Shown: one piece after another, positions 23,202-30,933 of the stretch
Layout of the letters: each line of letters starts with the position of its first letter
Numbering within the stretch: position 1 is the stretch's first letter
The notes under the pieces: model-generated
Database searches by the model: none
What the model saw: only the letters and a program-made list of their open reading frames with translations
Told to the model about the DNA's origin: nothing
Origin: Sphingomonadales bacterium
Lineage (GTDB): Bacteria; Pseudomonadota; Alphaproteobacteria; Sphingomonadales; Sphingomonadaceae
Assembly: GCA_004173185.1 (NCBI GenBank)
Contig: SEFZ01000019.1
Coordinates: 21,680 to 85,679, forward strand
Length of the DNA stretch: 64,000 nucleotides
Direction: 5' to 3'
Made by a program: the position numbers and the translations under genes

Positions 23202-24248
23202 ATGCGGGGAACGGGAAACTTCGGAACATTGGCGGCGGTGGCTGCGGCGGTCGAGCTTTCCGCCGGTGCCACGCGCGTCCAGCTCTTCCCTGGCTATGGC
23301 ACCTGGCGCGGCCGAAACGGTGCCGGTCCTTACATTCTCACCGACCAGGCGCATGCCGAGCGCGTCATCGCCGCAACGATGGCTGCGATGGGGCCGGTCG
23401 ATCTCAGCTTCGACTATGATCACCAGGCCGCGCTTGCTGCCGTTCCCGGCGTAGGCGGCACCGCCAAGGCTGCGGGCTGGTTTAAGTCGCTCACCGCCGA
23501 TGCAGACGGCATTTGGGCCGAAGGCGTCGATTGGACGCCGGCAGCGGCCGCCGCGATCGAGGCGCGCGAGTATCGCTACGCGAGCCCGTTCTTCCACCAC
23601 GACAAGCAGGGCCGGATCACGCGCATCGTGAATGCAGCCCTCACCAACATCCCGAATTTTGATCTGGCGGCCATTGCGTCCGCGATTCACGGAGAAGACG
23701 ACAAAATGGTTATTCCTCCCGAGATCCTCGCGGCCCTTGGCCTCGGGGCGGACGCGGACGTCACAGCGGCGGTCGCTTCCATCACGACCCTCAAGGGTTC
23801 GACTTCGCTCACGTCGATCGCCAGTGCGCTCGGCCTGGACGAAACAGCAGACGTCGCGGCGATCGCTTCGGCGGCGACCATCGCAAAGGCCGCAGCTGAC
23901 GCCGGTCCCGATCCCAAGGCCTTCGTGCCGGTGGCCGTCGTCGAGCAGATGCGTGGTGAGCTGGTCGAGATCAACGATGATCGCGCGAAGTCAGCGATCG
24001 CGTCCGCGACGTCGGAGGGCAAGCTCACGCCGGCAGAGCACAAATGGGCACGAGACTACATCAAGGATGCGGGCCTCGCCGCCTTCGCTTCGATGCTCGC
24101 CAACCGGCCTGCAATCCTCGCGCCTGGCGCGGTGGAGCCGAAGGTCGATGTGAACTCGGACACGGTGACGGATAGCGAGATGGCGATCGCCAGCATGCTG
24201 GGCGTCTCCCGCGAAAACTTCATCGCCGCTCGAAAGGACGCCGCATGA
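23202..24248 (+). CDS. Phage prohead protease/scaffold (Mu gpI-like)
   Basis: 348 residues from ATG 23202; the frame is open upstream but that overlaps the promoter. 'GTWRGRNGAGPYILTDQAHA', 'DLSFDYDHQAA', 'AAGWFKSLTADADGIWAEGV' and 'YRYASPFFHHDKQGRITRIV' are the conserved parts of Mu I-type proteases, with the 'DYDH' histidine and the 'SPFF' serine as likely catalytic residues. The Ala-rich helical C-terminal half (from ~165) is typical of the scaffold region (Mu gpZ equivalent, here in the same polypeptide). Confidence 0.9.
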   Translation: MRGTGNFGTLAAVAAAVELSAGATRVQLFPGYGTWRGRNGAGPYILTDQAHAERVIAATMAAMGPVDLSFDYDHQAALAAVPGVGGTAKAAGWFKSLTADADGIWAEGVDWTPAAAAAIEAREYRYASPFFHHDKQGRITRIVNAALTNIPNFDLAAIASAIHGEDDKMVIPPEILAALGLGADADVTAAVASITTLKGSTSLTSIASALGLDETADVAAIASAATIAKAAADAGPDPKAFVPVAVVEQMRGELVEINDDRAKSAIASATSEGKLTPAEHKWARDYIKDAGLAAFASMLANRPAILAPGAVEPKVDVNSDTVTDSEMAIASMLGVSRENFIAARKDAA

Positions 24249-24661
24249 CCGCAACTACCACGCCGCGCGACACGCCGGCCATGACGGCGGGGGTTGTCTC
24301 CCGCAAGGTCGCCGCAAGCACCAAGATCCTCCAGGGCACTTTTGTGGCGCTCAATGCTGCCGGCTATCTCGTGCCGATGTCCGCGGCGACGACGCTGATC
24401 GCCCAGGGCCGCGCCGAAGAGACCGTGGACAACACCGCTGGCGCAGCCGGCGATCTGTCGTGCCTGGTCAAGCCGGGCATCTTCCGCTGGGCCAATAGCG
24501 CCAGCACCGACACCATCACGATCGCCGAGTTGGGGGACACCGCATACGGCGTGGACAACCAGACGGTCGCGAAGACCGATGGTTCGAGCGCGCGTTCGGC
24601 GGCCGGCAAGATCGTGGACGTGGACGCCCAGGGCGTCTGGGTCGCCACCTCCATCCTTTAA
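24245..24661 (+). CDS. Head decoration-like protein
   Basis: 138 residues from ATG 24245 (ATGA overlap), beta-rich: 'VVSRKVAASTKILQGTFVAL', 'GYLVPMSAATTLIAQGRAEE', 'FRWANSASTDTITIAELGDT', 'VWVATSIL'. Small beta-barrel proteins with this pattern, encoded between the protease and major head protein, act as capsid cement or decoration proteins. Family not firmly identified. Confidence 0.65.
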   Translation: MTATTTPRDTPAMTAGVVSRKVAASTKILQGTFVALNAAGYLVPMSAATTLIAQGRAEETVDNTAGAAGDLSCLVKPGIFRWANSASTDTITIAELGDTAYGVDNQTVAKTDGSSARSAAGKIVDVDAQGVWVATSIL

Positions 24662-24677
24662 TCGACGGGAACCACAC

Positions 24678-25574
24678 ATGCTCATCAACTCGGGCAATCT
24701 CCGCTCGCTTGGAACTGGTTTCAAGGCCAATTTCTCGACCGGCCTCGCCATGGCCACGCCGGATCATCTCCAGATCGCCACTGAAGTCACGTCTACTACC
24801 GGCAAGGAAGAATATGGCTGGCTCGGCCAAGTCCCTGGTATGCGCGAGTGGCTCGGTGATCGCGTCATTCAGAACATCATGACGCATGACTACGCGATCA
24901 AGAACAAGGATTGGGAGCTCACGATCGGCGTAAAGCGGAACGACATCCAGGATGATAATATCGGCATCTATGCGCCGCTGTTCCAGGAGATGGGCCGAGC
25001 GGTCACCGCGCATCCGTCGCAACTCTGCTATCCGGCTTTGAAGGCTGGGTTCTCGACAATCTGCTATGACGGGCAGTACTTCTTCGACACCGATCATCCG
25101 GTGCTCGACGAGAACGGTGTTCTCCAGTCCGTTGCTAATACCGACGGCGGCTCGGGCGCGCCCTGGTTCATCATTGATGACACCCGTGCCATCAAGCCAA
25201 TCATCTTCCAGAAGCGGAAGGTCGCTGACTTTGTCGCGATGGACAATCCTGATGACGAGAGTGTGTGGCGCCGCAAGGAGTTCGAGTATGGCGTCGATAC
25301 CCGCGACAACGTCGGATATGCATTCTGGCAGTTTGCGTGGGGCTCCAAGCAACCGCTCACCCCGGCCAATTTCGAAATTGGGCTCGCCGCGCTCCAAAAC
25401 ATGAAGGGTGACTACGGCCGGCCCCTCGGCTTGGGCGCAAATCCACTGCTCGTTGTGTCGCCCACGCTGCGTTCCGCTGGAACCAAAATCGTGAAAAGCG
25501 ACGTGGATGCCAGCGGCGCAAGCAACGCAAACAAGGACGCGGCACGCCTGTTCGTGACGCCGTGGCTCGCGTGA
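24678..25574 (+). CDS. Major head protein T (Mu gp34-like)
   Basis: 298 residues from ATG 24678. 'FKANFSTGLAMATPDHLQIA', 'EEYGWLGQVPGMREWLGDR', 'NKDWELTIGVKRNDIQDDNI' and 'YDGQYFFDTDHPV' are diagnostic of the Mu T major capsid family (HK97 fold). It lies directly after the protease and decoration genes. Full-length. Confidence 0.95.
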   Translation: MLINSGNLRSLGTGFKANFSTGLAMATPDHLQIATEVTSTTGKEEYGWLGQVPGMREWLGDRVIQNIMTHDYAIKNKDWELTIGVKRNDIQDDNIGIYAPLFQEMGRAVTAHPSQLCYPALKAGFSTICYDGQYFFDTDHPVLDENGVLQSVANTDGGSGAPWFIIDDTRAIKPIIFQKRKVADFVAMDNPDDESVWRRKEFEYGVDTRDNVGYAFWQFAWGSKQPLTPANFEIGLAALQNMKGDYGRPLGLGANPLLVVSPTLRSAGTKIVKSDVDASGASNANKDAARLFVTPWLA

Positions 25575-26185
25575 TGATGCCGCAGCTTCGCGTCCGCGCT
25601 GCGGGCAAGCCGCTTCGCCGTGCCGGTTTCGCTTTCGGGGCCGAGCCGTCGATCCTTGTTGTCGCCGCACTCACGCTGCTCCAGATCGGGCGGCTGGTAG
25701 GCGAGCCCTTGCTGGTCGTTGAGATCGGCGATGGTGAGACCTTCTCCACCTTTCCCGACGACGATCGCGGCGCGCTGATCGAGCTCGGCGAGGCAGTCGC
25801 CGGCCTGACGCGCGAAGAAGTTCGCGAGCAGCTGCTTGCCGGCACGCTTCCGGTCTCGGATGATATCCGTGATGCGATGCTCGCGGCGGACGTGGCCGGT
25901 GACGCCGTCGCCTCGGAACATGATGCAAATGTAGTGCCGGGCGCTCACCCCACAGGCGGAACGGCGAAGCCGCCCGCTGCGGCGAAGCCCAAATCGGCCA
26001 AGGCTCCGGCCGGGAAGCGCACTGCGCCAAAGGCGGCGGCACCAAAGGTCGGTGCTTCGAAGCCGGTCGGCGAAGTGACGCCAGCGCCGACGCCAACGCC
26101 GACACCTACTGAGCCGGTCAGCAATGAAGGCAGCGGCACGACGGGCGAAGGTGACGGCCAAGGAACGGGAGGCGCGAATGCGTAG
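25571..26185 (+). CDS. Mu gp35-like protein
   Basis: 204 residues from GTG 25571 (overlapping the T stop; ATG 25574 is out of frame, ATG 25577 in frame is an alternative). The N-terminal ~100 are globular, then a low-complexity Lys/Ala/Pro tail ends in a Pro-Thr repeat ('TPAPTPTPTPTEP') and a Gly/Thr-rich end. Mu-like phages carry a gp35 protein with variable tail here. Exact role unknown; possibly a head-associated protein. Confidence 0.7.
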   Translation: MMMPQLRVRAAGKPLRRAGFAFGAEPSILVVAALTLLQIGRLVGEPLLVVEIGDGETFSTFPDDDRGALIELGEAVAGLTREEVREQLLAGTLPVSDDIRDAMLAADVAGDAVASEHDANVVPGAHPTGGTAKPPAAAKPKSAKAPAGKRTAPKAAAPKVGASKPVGEVTPAPTPTPTPTEPVSNEGSGTTGEGDGQGTGGANA

Positions 26186-26471
26186 GTCTTTCCGGCTTGG
26201 CCTGGTCGCAGTCGGCGCGCTGTTGCTCGCGGCATGCACGCCCGGTGGCGGTGTGAAGTCGGGCGGTTCGGCTGCGGTCGGGGATGCGATCTGCTCGCGC
26301 CAGGGCGAGACGCGGACCGCGCTTGAGTTTGCTCGCATGGAAGCGGTGCGCATCGATAGCCCTGCCGTGCGTATCCTCGTGCTCGGCTCGATCGAGATGT
26401 CGCTCGCGGCGCTCGATCACTGCCCTGCGCCGTTCGCGATCGAACTCGGACCGGGCATCAAGCCCATTTAA
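26178..26471 (+). CDS. Phage lipoprotein, 97 aa
   Basis: ATG 26178 overlaps the preceding gene by 8 bases. A clear lipoprotein signal: basic start ('MRRSFR'), hydrophobic core and lipobox 'LAAC' with the lipidated Cys at residue 20. The mature part is ~78 residues with two further Cys. A lipoprotein among capsid genes is unusual. Candidates are an outer spanin or a lipoprotein that blocks superinfection; neither is supported by a specific motif. Confidence 0.7.
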   Translation: MRRSFRLGLVAVGALLLAACTPGGGVKSGGSAAVGDAICSRQGETRTALEFARMEAVRIDSPAVRILVLGSIEMSLAALDHCPAPFAIELGPGIKPI

Positions 26472-26527
26472 CCCATCGGTCGGGGCACGCTGGCGAAGGT
26501 AATGTACGCCGCCGTGCCCTGGCTCAA

Positions 26528-26567
26528 CTCCCGGCGAGCCGCTTGCGCATTTGCGGTTCGCCGGGAG
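26528..26567. terminator. 15-bp stem-loop in the head-to-tail gap
   Basis: CTCCCGGCGAGCCGC (26528-26542) pairs with GCGGTTCGCCGGGAG (26553-26567), with one G-T wobble, across a 10-base loop. A weaker hairpin (26483-26489 with 26513-26519) precedes it. No T-run follows, so it may attenuate or stabilise rather than end the late transcript. This 121-base gap is the largest inside late block 2. Confidence 0.5.
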
Positions 26568-26592
26568 CCTATCAGGATCTGATCCCCTCGCC

Positions 26593-27009
26593 ATGTATGC
26601 CACCCTTGCAGATATGCTGGCCCGCTTCTCGGAGGACGAGCTCGTGCAGCTCGCCCAGGCCGACGATGTCGTGGACACGCGGCTTGCCGAGCGCGTGGCG
26701 ACGGCGATCGCGCGGGTCAAACCGCTGATCGACGGGCATGTGGCGGCGAAATACCAGATTGCGGGCCAGCCGGTCCCGCCGCTTCTGACCGAGATCAGCT
26801 GCGATCTGGCGCGGTTTGCGCTCTATCGCGACACGCCGCCGGATGCCGTCAAAGACGCGCGCGACCAGGCACTGAAGAACCTCAAGGACATCGCAAAGGG
26901 GGTGATCAAGCTCGACCAGGGCGAGGAGAGCTTGCCCGCACGCGAAGGCGCAGTCCTCGTCTCGCGCCCGCCGCGCGTATTCGGCCGCGAAGCGATGGAG
27001 GGCTTTTGA
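26593..27009 (+). CDS. Mu gp36-like protein (DUF1320)
   Basis: 138 residues from ATG 26593. 'MYATLADMLARFSEDELVQL' and 'ARVKPLIDGHVAAKYQI' with 'LLTEISCDLARFALYRD' are hallmark stretches of DUF1320 head-completion proteins, which form the head-tail connector (HK97 gp6-like adaptor). Confidence 0.92.
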   Translation: MYATLADMLARFSEDELVQLAQADDVVDTRLAERVATAIARVKPLIDGHVAAKYQIAGQPVPPLLTEISCDLARFALYRDTPPDAVKDARDQALKNLKDIAKGVIKLDQGEESLPAREGAVLVSRPPRVFGREAMEGF

Positions 27010-27191
27010 TGCCCCGCCACGACACCAACATCGACATGAAGCCCTTTGGCCTGGCGCTGAAGTTCACTTCGCCGGGGAAGCATGACGGCCCCGCTAATGC
27101 ATGGCGTGTCGAATTCGACACCGGCATTATCATCCACGCGCCCGATCGCGTGTTTGGCACCATGACGTTCCAGCTGGCGGAAGCAAAATGA
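27009..27191 (+). CDS. Hypothetical phage protein, 60 aa
   Basis: ATG 27009 overlaps the preceding TGA (TGATG) and the end overlaps the next ATG by ATGA. A small beta-type protein ('FGLALKFTSPGKHDGPANAW', 'DTGIIIHAPDRVFGTMTFQL'). No family recognised. It lies between the connector gene and the tail-completion gene. Confidence 0.6.
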   Translation: MPRHDTNIDMKPFGLALKFTSPGKHDGPANAWRVEFDTGIIIHAPDRVFGTMTFQLAEAK

Positions 27192-27697
27192 CCGCCGGTC
27201 TCGCCCTTCGCGCGACTGGCGCAACCGAGATCGAGCAGTTGCTCGGACGGCTGCTCGGTCGTTTCGGCGATCTGACGCCGTTGATGGACCGGCTCGGCCT
27301 CGCGATGGAGACGCAGACCGACGAACGCTTCGACCAAGAGCGCGCGCCGGATGGAGCACGCTGGATGCCCAGCCTTCGCGCCAAGGTTCAGGGCGGAAAG
27401 ACGCTCACCGATTCGGCGCGGCTGCGCCAGTCGATCACGCACCGCGCATCCCGCGATCGCGTCGAGGTCGGCACCAATGTCAAATATGCCGGCGTTCACC
27501 AGGGCGGCGCGACGATCGTTCCCAAGGGCGATGGCAAGCTGAAATTCCGCCTGCCTGGCGGCCTGGGCTTTCGCACGGCATCCAAGGTCGTGATCCCGGC
27601 TCGGCCGTTTCTGGGCGTATCGACCGAAAACGAAATCGAGCTGGTCGAGATCGCAGAAGATTGGGTTGCCGAAGTCGCGCCGGAGATCGAGCGGTGA
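27188..27697 (+). CDS. Virion morphogenesis / tail completion protein (Mu gpG family)
   Basis: 169 residues. 'MEWTDERFDQERAP'-type region (here 'AMETQTDERFDQERAPDGAR'), 'LTDSARLRQSITHRASRDRV' and 'YAGVHQGGATIVP' with 'IPARPFLGVS' are the conserved blocks of the Phage_tail_S / Mu G virion morphogenesis family. In Mu this gene follows F; here it has moved to the connector cluster between gp36 and gp37. Confidence 0.9.
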   Translation: MTAGLALRATGATEIEQLLGRLLGRFGDLTPLMDRLGLAMETQTDERFDQERAPDGARWMPSLRAKVQGGKTLTDSARLRQSITHRASRDRVEVGTNVKYAGVHQGGATIVPKGDGKLKFRLPGGLGFRTASKVVIPARPFLGVSTENEIELVEIAEDWVAEVAPEIER

Positions 27698-27795
27698 CCC
27701 GGTTTCGTGCATTCCTTTGGCTTACGGTCCAGGCGTTCCGTTCTGCACGCGCTGAGCGTTCGCGGCTTCGTCGGCTTCGCGGCGGCCGTCGATGA
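27694..27795 (+). CDS. 33-residue basic peptide
   Basis: GTG 27694 overlaps the upstream TGA and its own TGA overlaps the next ATG (ATGA). A short hydrophobic segment ('FRAFLWLTVQAF') is followed by an Arg-rich tail with 11 arginines in the whole peptide. It may be a real coupled peptide or simply the ribosome's bridge between two genes; the double overlap favours translation. Function unknown. Confidence 0.45.
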   Translation: MTRFRAFLWLTVQAFRSARAERSRLRRLRGGRR

Positions 27796-28439
27796 TCGAC
27801 CAGACCGAACTCTCCATCCTCGCGCATCTCCAGGCGGCGTCCGATTCCGATATGCTCGGCTATCGGTACAGGCAGCTTGAGACCTATCCCGTCGATTGGG
27901 ACGAGTATCTGAAGGACAAGGGCCAGCTGGCATCGCCGGCCGCCTGGGTCACCTTCGCCGGCATCGATCGCTTCGAGGGCGGCAAGTCGAACCTTCGGGC
28001 GATATGCAGCTTCGGTGTCGTCGTTGCCGCGCGCAACGAGCGCAGCGAGACCGCGACCCGGCATGGCCATCGCAAGCAGGGCGGCGCGCTGGCCGAAGTC
28101 GGCAGCTATCAGATGATGCTCGATGCGGCCGGGCTGCTTGTTGGCGAGGACTTCGGTCTCGACATCGACAAGCTGGAACTGGTCGCGGCCGGGCCGGTGC
28201 CGGCGGGCAATCTGGCGTTCCTGCGCAAGGCTTCGATGTTCGCGCTGCATTTCCAGACGGCGGTCGCTGTCGAGAAGCTCCAGCTCGGGACGGGCCAGCT
28301 TACCGACTTCGCCAAGTTTCACGCCAATTGGGACATCGCGCCGCACGGCAACGTCGATGCCGATCCCGAGGCGGCCGGCATCCAGATCCCGGCAGACGCA
28401 ACCGCCGATGCAAACGACCATGTGGAGATCCAGCCGTGA
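27792..28439 (+). CDS. Mu gp37-like protein (DUF1834)
   Basis: 215 residues from ATG 27792. 'MIDQTELSILAHLQAASDSD', 'GYRYRQLETYPVDWDEYLKD', 'RSETATRHG...GAYQM'-type segment (here 'GGALAEVGSYQMMLDAAGLL') match DUF1834, a tail-terminator-like protein preceding gp38 and sheath in Mu-like phages. Confidence 0.9.
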   Translation: MIDQTELSILAHLQAASDSDMLGYRYRQLETYPVDWDEYLKDKGQLASPAAWVTFAGIDRFEGGKSNLRAICSFGVVVAARNERSETATRHGHRKQGGALAEVGSYQMMLDAAGLLVGEDFGLDIDKLELVAAGPVPAGNLAFLRKASMFALHFQTAVAVEKLQLGTGQLTDFAKFHANWDIAPHGNVDADPEAAGIQIPADATADANDHVEIQP

Positions 28440-28615
28440 AGCTCGCGACATTTTACGTCCTGCCTGCGCCCGATCGGCGCGTCCGCAAGCCCGATGGCTC
28501 GCTGCTCGATGCCGTGGGCGATACCGTTCAGGACATTCCGTACTGGCGGCGGCGTCTGGCCGATGAAGACGTGGTGATCGGCAAGGAGCCGAAGGCCGCC
28601 AAGGGGGAAGAGTAA
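28436..28615 (+). CDS. Mu gp38-like protein (DUF2635)
   Basis: 59 residues from GTG 28436, overlapping gp37. 'VLPAPDRRVRKPDGSLL' and 'VQDIPYWRRRLADEDVVI' are the whole DUF2635 signature. It always lies immediately before the sheath gene, as here; function unknown. Confidence 0.9.
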   Translation: MKLATFYVLPAPDRRVRKPDGSLLDAVGDTVQDIPYWRRRLADEDVVIGKEPKAAKGEE

Positions 28616-28616
28616 C

Positions 28617-30083
28617 ATGACCATCTCGTTCGGTTCGATCCCGGCGTCGCTGCGCACGCCCGGCAATTATCTTGAGTTCGACAGCTCCAAGGCCGTTTCC
28701 GGCCTGCCGCCAGCGCCCAACAAGGTGCTGCTGATCGGGCAACGCATCGCTGCCGGCACTGTCGCCGAGCTGGTGCCGACGCGCATCGTCTCGGCCGATC
28801 AGGCCGTTCAGGCTTTCGGTCGGGGCTCGATGCTCGCCGGCATGGCGCGCGCTTTCAAAAAGGCGGACGCGATTACCGAATGCTGGGCGGTCGCGCTCGA
28901 CGATAACGCCGCCGGCACGGCCGCGACCAAGACGATCACGGTCAGCGGCCCTTCGACGGCGGCCGGCACTATCGCTCTGATGGTCGCCGGCCAGTCGTTC
29001 GCTGTGCCAGTCGCGAGCGGCGCGAGCGCCAACACGGTTGCTACTGCCATTGCAGCAGCGATCACTGGAGGCCTTGATCTGCCATGCACGGCCGCAGCCG
29101 CTTCGGCCGTCGTGACCGTGACGGCGCGCAACAAGGGCACGGCCGGCAACGACATCGATGTGCGCCACAGCTATTATCAGGGCGAAGCGCTCCCGGCCGG
29201 TATCGGCCTTGCGATCGCCGATGGCGTTGCCGGCGCGACAAATCCCGACGTAGCGAGCGTGTTCGCCGCGATCGGCGACGCGCATTATCCCACGATCGCT
29301 ATCGGCTTCGGCGATGCGGGCACGCTGACCAAGGTCGAGACCGAGCTGGCGGACCGCTGGGGTCCGCTGCGGATGATCGAGGGCGTGGCCTATGTCGGCA
29401 GCCGTGGTTCCCAGGGCACGCTCGCGGCGCTCGGCGCGGCGCGCAATTCGGCGTTCGTTTCGATCATCGGCGCGAACAAGGCACCCAACCCGACTTGGGA
29501 ATGGGCTGCGAGCTATGCCGGCATCGTCGGCTTCAACGGCTCGATCGACCCGGCGCGCCCGTTCCAGACGCTTGAGCTGCCGGGGTTGCTGCCGCCCGCC
29601 CAGGCGGACCGCTTCGGCCGTGCGGAACGCGAGCTGCTGCTGAAGGATGGCATCTCGACCTTTACCGTCGATGCGGGCGGCAAGGTGCTGCTTGAGCGGC
29701 CGATCACGACCTATCAGACCAACGCCCAAGGCCTCGACGACATCGCGTTCCTCGACGTCAACACGGTGCTGACGCTTGGCTATCTGCGCCTTGCGGTTCG
29801 ATCGCGGATCTCGCTTAAATATCCGCGCCATAAGCTTGCCGACGATGGCGCGGTCTATGGAGCGGGTCAGGCGATCGTCACACCTAAGCTGCTTCGCTCG
29901 GAGCTGATCGCTCTGTTCCGCGAGCTTGAGGATGCGGGCCTTGTCGAGAACCTCGACCAGTTCGCAGCGGATCTGATCGTCCAGCGCTCGGCCAGCGATC
30001 CCAGCCGCGTCGATGCGCTGATCCCGCCCAACATCGTCAACCAGTTCCGCGTGTTCGCGGGTCGCGTCGAGTTCCGGCTCTGA
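28617..30083 (+). CDS. Contractile tail sheath protein (Mu gpL-like)
   Basis: 488 residues from ATG 28617. 'FGSIPASLRTPGNYLEFDSS' at the N-terminus, a long insertion domain (~100-250) and the C-terminal 'DNINNxVTR'-type folding region ('VNTVLTLGYLRLAVRSRISL', 'YPRHKLADDG') identify the Mu L sheath. It polymerises around the tube and contracts at injection, so the phage is a myovirus. Confidence 0.95.
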   Translation: MTISFGSIPASLRTPGNYLEFDSSKAVSGLPPAPNKVLLIGQRIAAGTVAELVPTRIVSADQAVQAFGRGSMLAGMARAFKKADAITECWAVALDDNAAGTAATKTITVSGPSTAAGTIALMVAGQSFAVPVASGASANTVATAIAAAITGGLDLPCTAAAASAVVTVTARNKGTAGNDIDVRHSYYQGEALPAGIGLAIADGVAGATNPDVASVFAAIGDAHYPTIAIGFGDAGTLTKVETELADRWGPLRMIEGVAYVGSRGSQGTLAALGAARNSAFVSIIGANKAPNPTWEWAASYAGIVGFNGSIDPARPFQTLELPGLLPPAQADRFGRAERELLLKDGISTFTVDAGGKVLLERPITTYQTNAQGLDDIAFLDVNTVLTLGYLRLAVRSRISLKYPRHKLADDGAVYGAGQAIVTPKLLRSELIALFRELEDAGLVENLDQFAADLIVQRSASDPSRVDALIPPNIVNQFRVFAGRVEFRL

Positions 30084-30119
30084 GCCGCCTCTGAGACGTC
30101 AATCAGGAGAGTTTAAGCG

Positions 30120-30491
30120 ATGGCAAACAAGAACCAGGTCCTCGGCGAAACCAAGGTCACCAGTGCGGCGCTGGGGCTGCTCGAAACGGACGGCCAATCT
30201 ACCCTCGATATCGGCGGGAAGAAGCGAGAAGCCGTCACCGGTGACAACCAGGCGAGCGCGTTCAAGGCCTCCACCGAACCATCGAAGTTCGAATGCAATC
30301 TGCTGGTGAAGGGCGGGCTTAGCCTCTCCCAGATCCGCGCGATCGACAACGACACGCTGACGATCGAGTTCGACACCGGCCAGACCTTCGTCGTTCGCGC
30401 CGCCTATTCGGCCGACGTGCCCACGGTCGCGACCAGCGACGGCAAGGCCAAGGTAGTGTTCCAAGGCCCGCCCGCAGAGGAGCTGCGCTGA
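30120..30491 (+). CDS. Tail tube protein (Mu gpM-like)
   Basis: 123 residues from ATG 30120 after a GGAG ribosome site. 'LDIGGKKREAVTGDNQASAF', 'EPSKFECNLLVKGGLSLSQI' and 'LTIEFDTGQTFVVRAAYSAD' match the Mu tube family. It lies directly after the sheath gene. Confidence 0.95.
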   Translation: MANKNQVLGETKVTSAALGLLETDGQSTLDIGGKKREAVTGDNQASAFKASTEPSKFECNLLVKGGLSLSQIRAIDNDTLTIEFDTGQTFVVRAAYSADVPTVATSDGKAKVVFQGPPAEELR

Positions 30492-30817
30492 TGGACGATC
30501 AGGGCACCCAGAGCGAGCAGCGGCCAGCATTTCTGACCGCGGACAATCGCGTGCCATTGCTGGTGCCGGTCAATTACTCGATCGGCGAGGAGCGTCAGGT
30601 GGTGGCTGAACTTCAGCTCAAGCGACTGACGGCCGCCGAGCGCCTGATGCTCGATGAGCCGATGAAGTATACCGAAAAGCAGCTGCGCTTGCTTGAGCGG
30701 ATGACTGCGCTTCCGCGCACCGTTCTGCTGAAGCTAGACGAAGTCGATCTCGACCGCGTCGATGAATGCTTCGGGTATTTCAGAACGCCTGGTTCGGTAA
30801 CTGGCGCGATCTCCTAG
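30491..30817 (+). CDS. Tail assembly chaperone (Mu gp41-like)
   Basis: 108 residues, overlapping the tube gene by one base (TGATG). 'PVNYSIGEERQVVAELQLKR', 'EPMKYTEKQLRLLERMTAL' match the gp41 tail chaperone group. The reading frame ends at TAG 30815, but a second frame opens at 30766 and continues to the tape-measure gene. Tail-chaperone genes of many phages make a longer product by programmed frameshift over such an overlap. Confidence 0.85.
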   Translation: MDDQGTQSEQRPAFLTADNRVPLLVPVNYSIGEERQVVAELQLKRLTAAERLMLDEPMKYTEKQLRLLERMTALPRTVLLKLDEVDLDRVDECFGYFRTPGSVTGAIS

Positions 30818-30933
30818 CCGATCTCGTCTTGCGCGGCGGGTTTCCACCCGCCGACGCATGGCTGCTCGATGATCAGCAACTGGATTTCTGGCTGGACCAG
30901 GCAAAGCGCATCGCCGCGACGGGGGAAGCATGA
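30766..30933 (+). CDS. Tail chaperone extension (frameshift product or separate gene)
   Basis: In the -1 frame relative to gp41, open from ATG 30766 to TGA 30933: 55 residues ('AWFGNWRDLLADLVLRGGFP', 'WLLDDQQLDFWLDQAKRIAA'), overlapping the tape-measure ATG. The in-frame upstream stop TGA at 30763-30765 means any frameshift must occur between 30766 and 30817. No classical X-XXY-YYZ heptamer is visible and the ATG has no ribosome site, so either mechanism remains possible. The position and composition match the G-T type extension of tail chaperones. Confidence 0.6.
   Translation: MLRVFQNAWFGNWRDLLADLVLRGGFPPADAWLLDDQQLDFWLDQAKRIAATGEA

Noticed and set aside
27480..29831. A 783-codon minus-strand open frame across the tail genes
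   Set aside because: Shadow of gp37, gp38 and sheath, all recognisable on the plus strand and in canonical Mu order.
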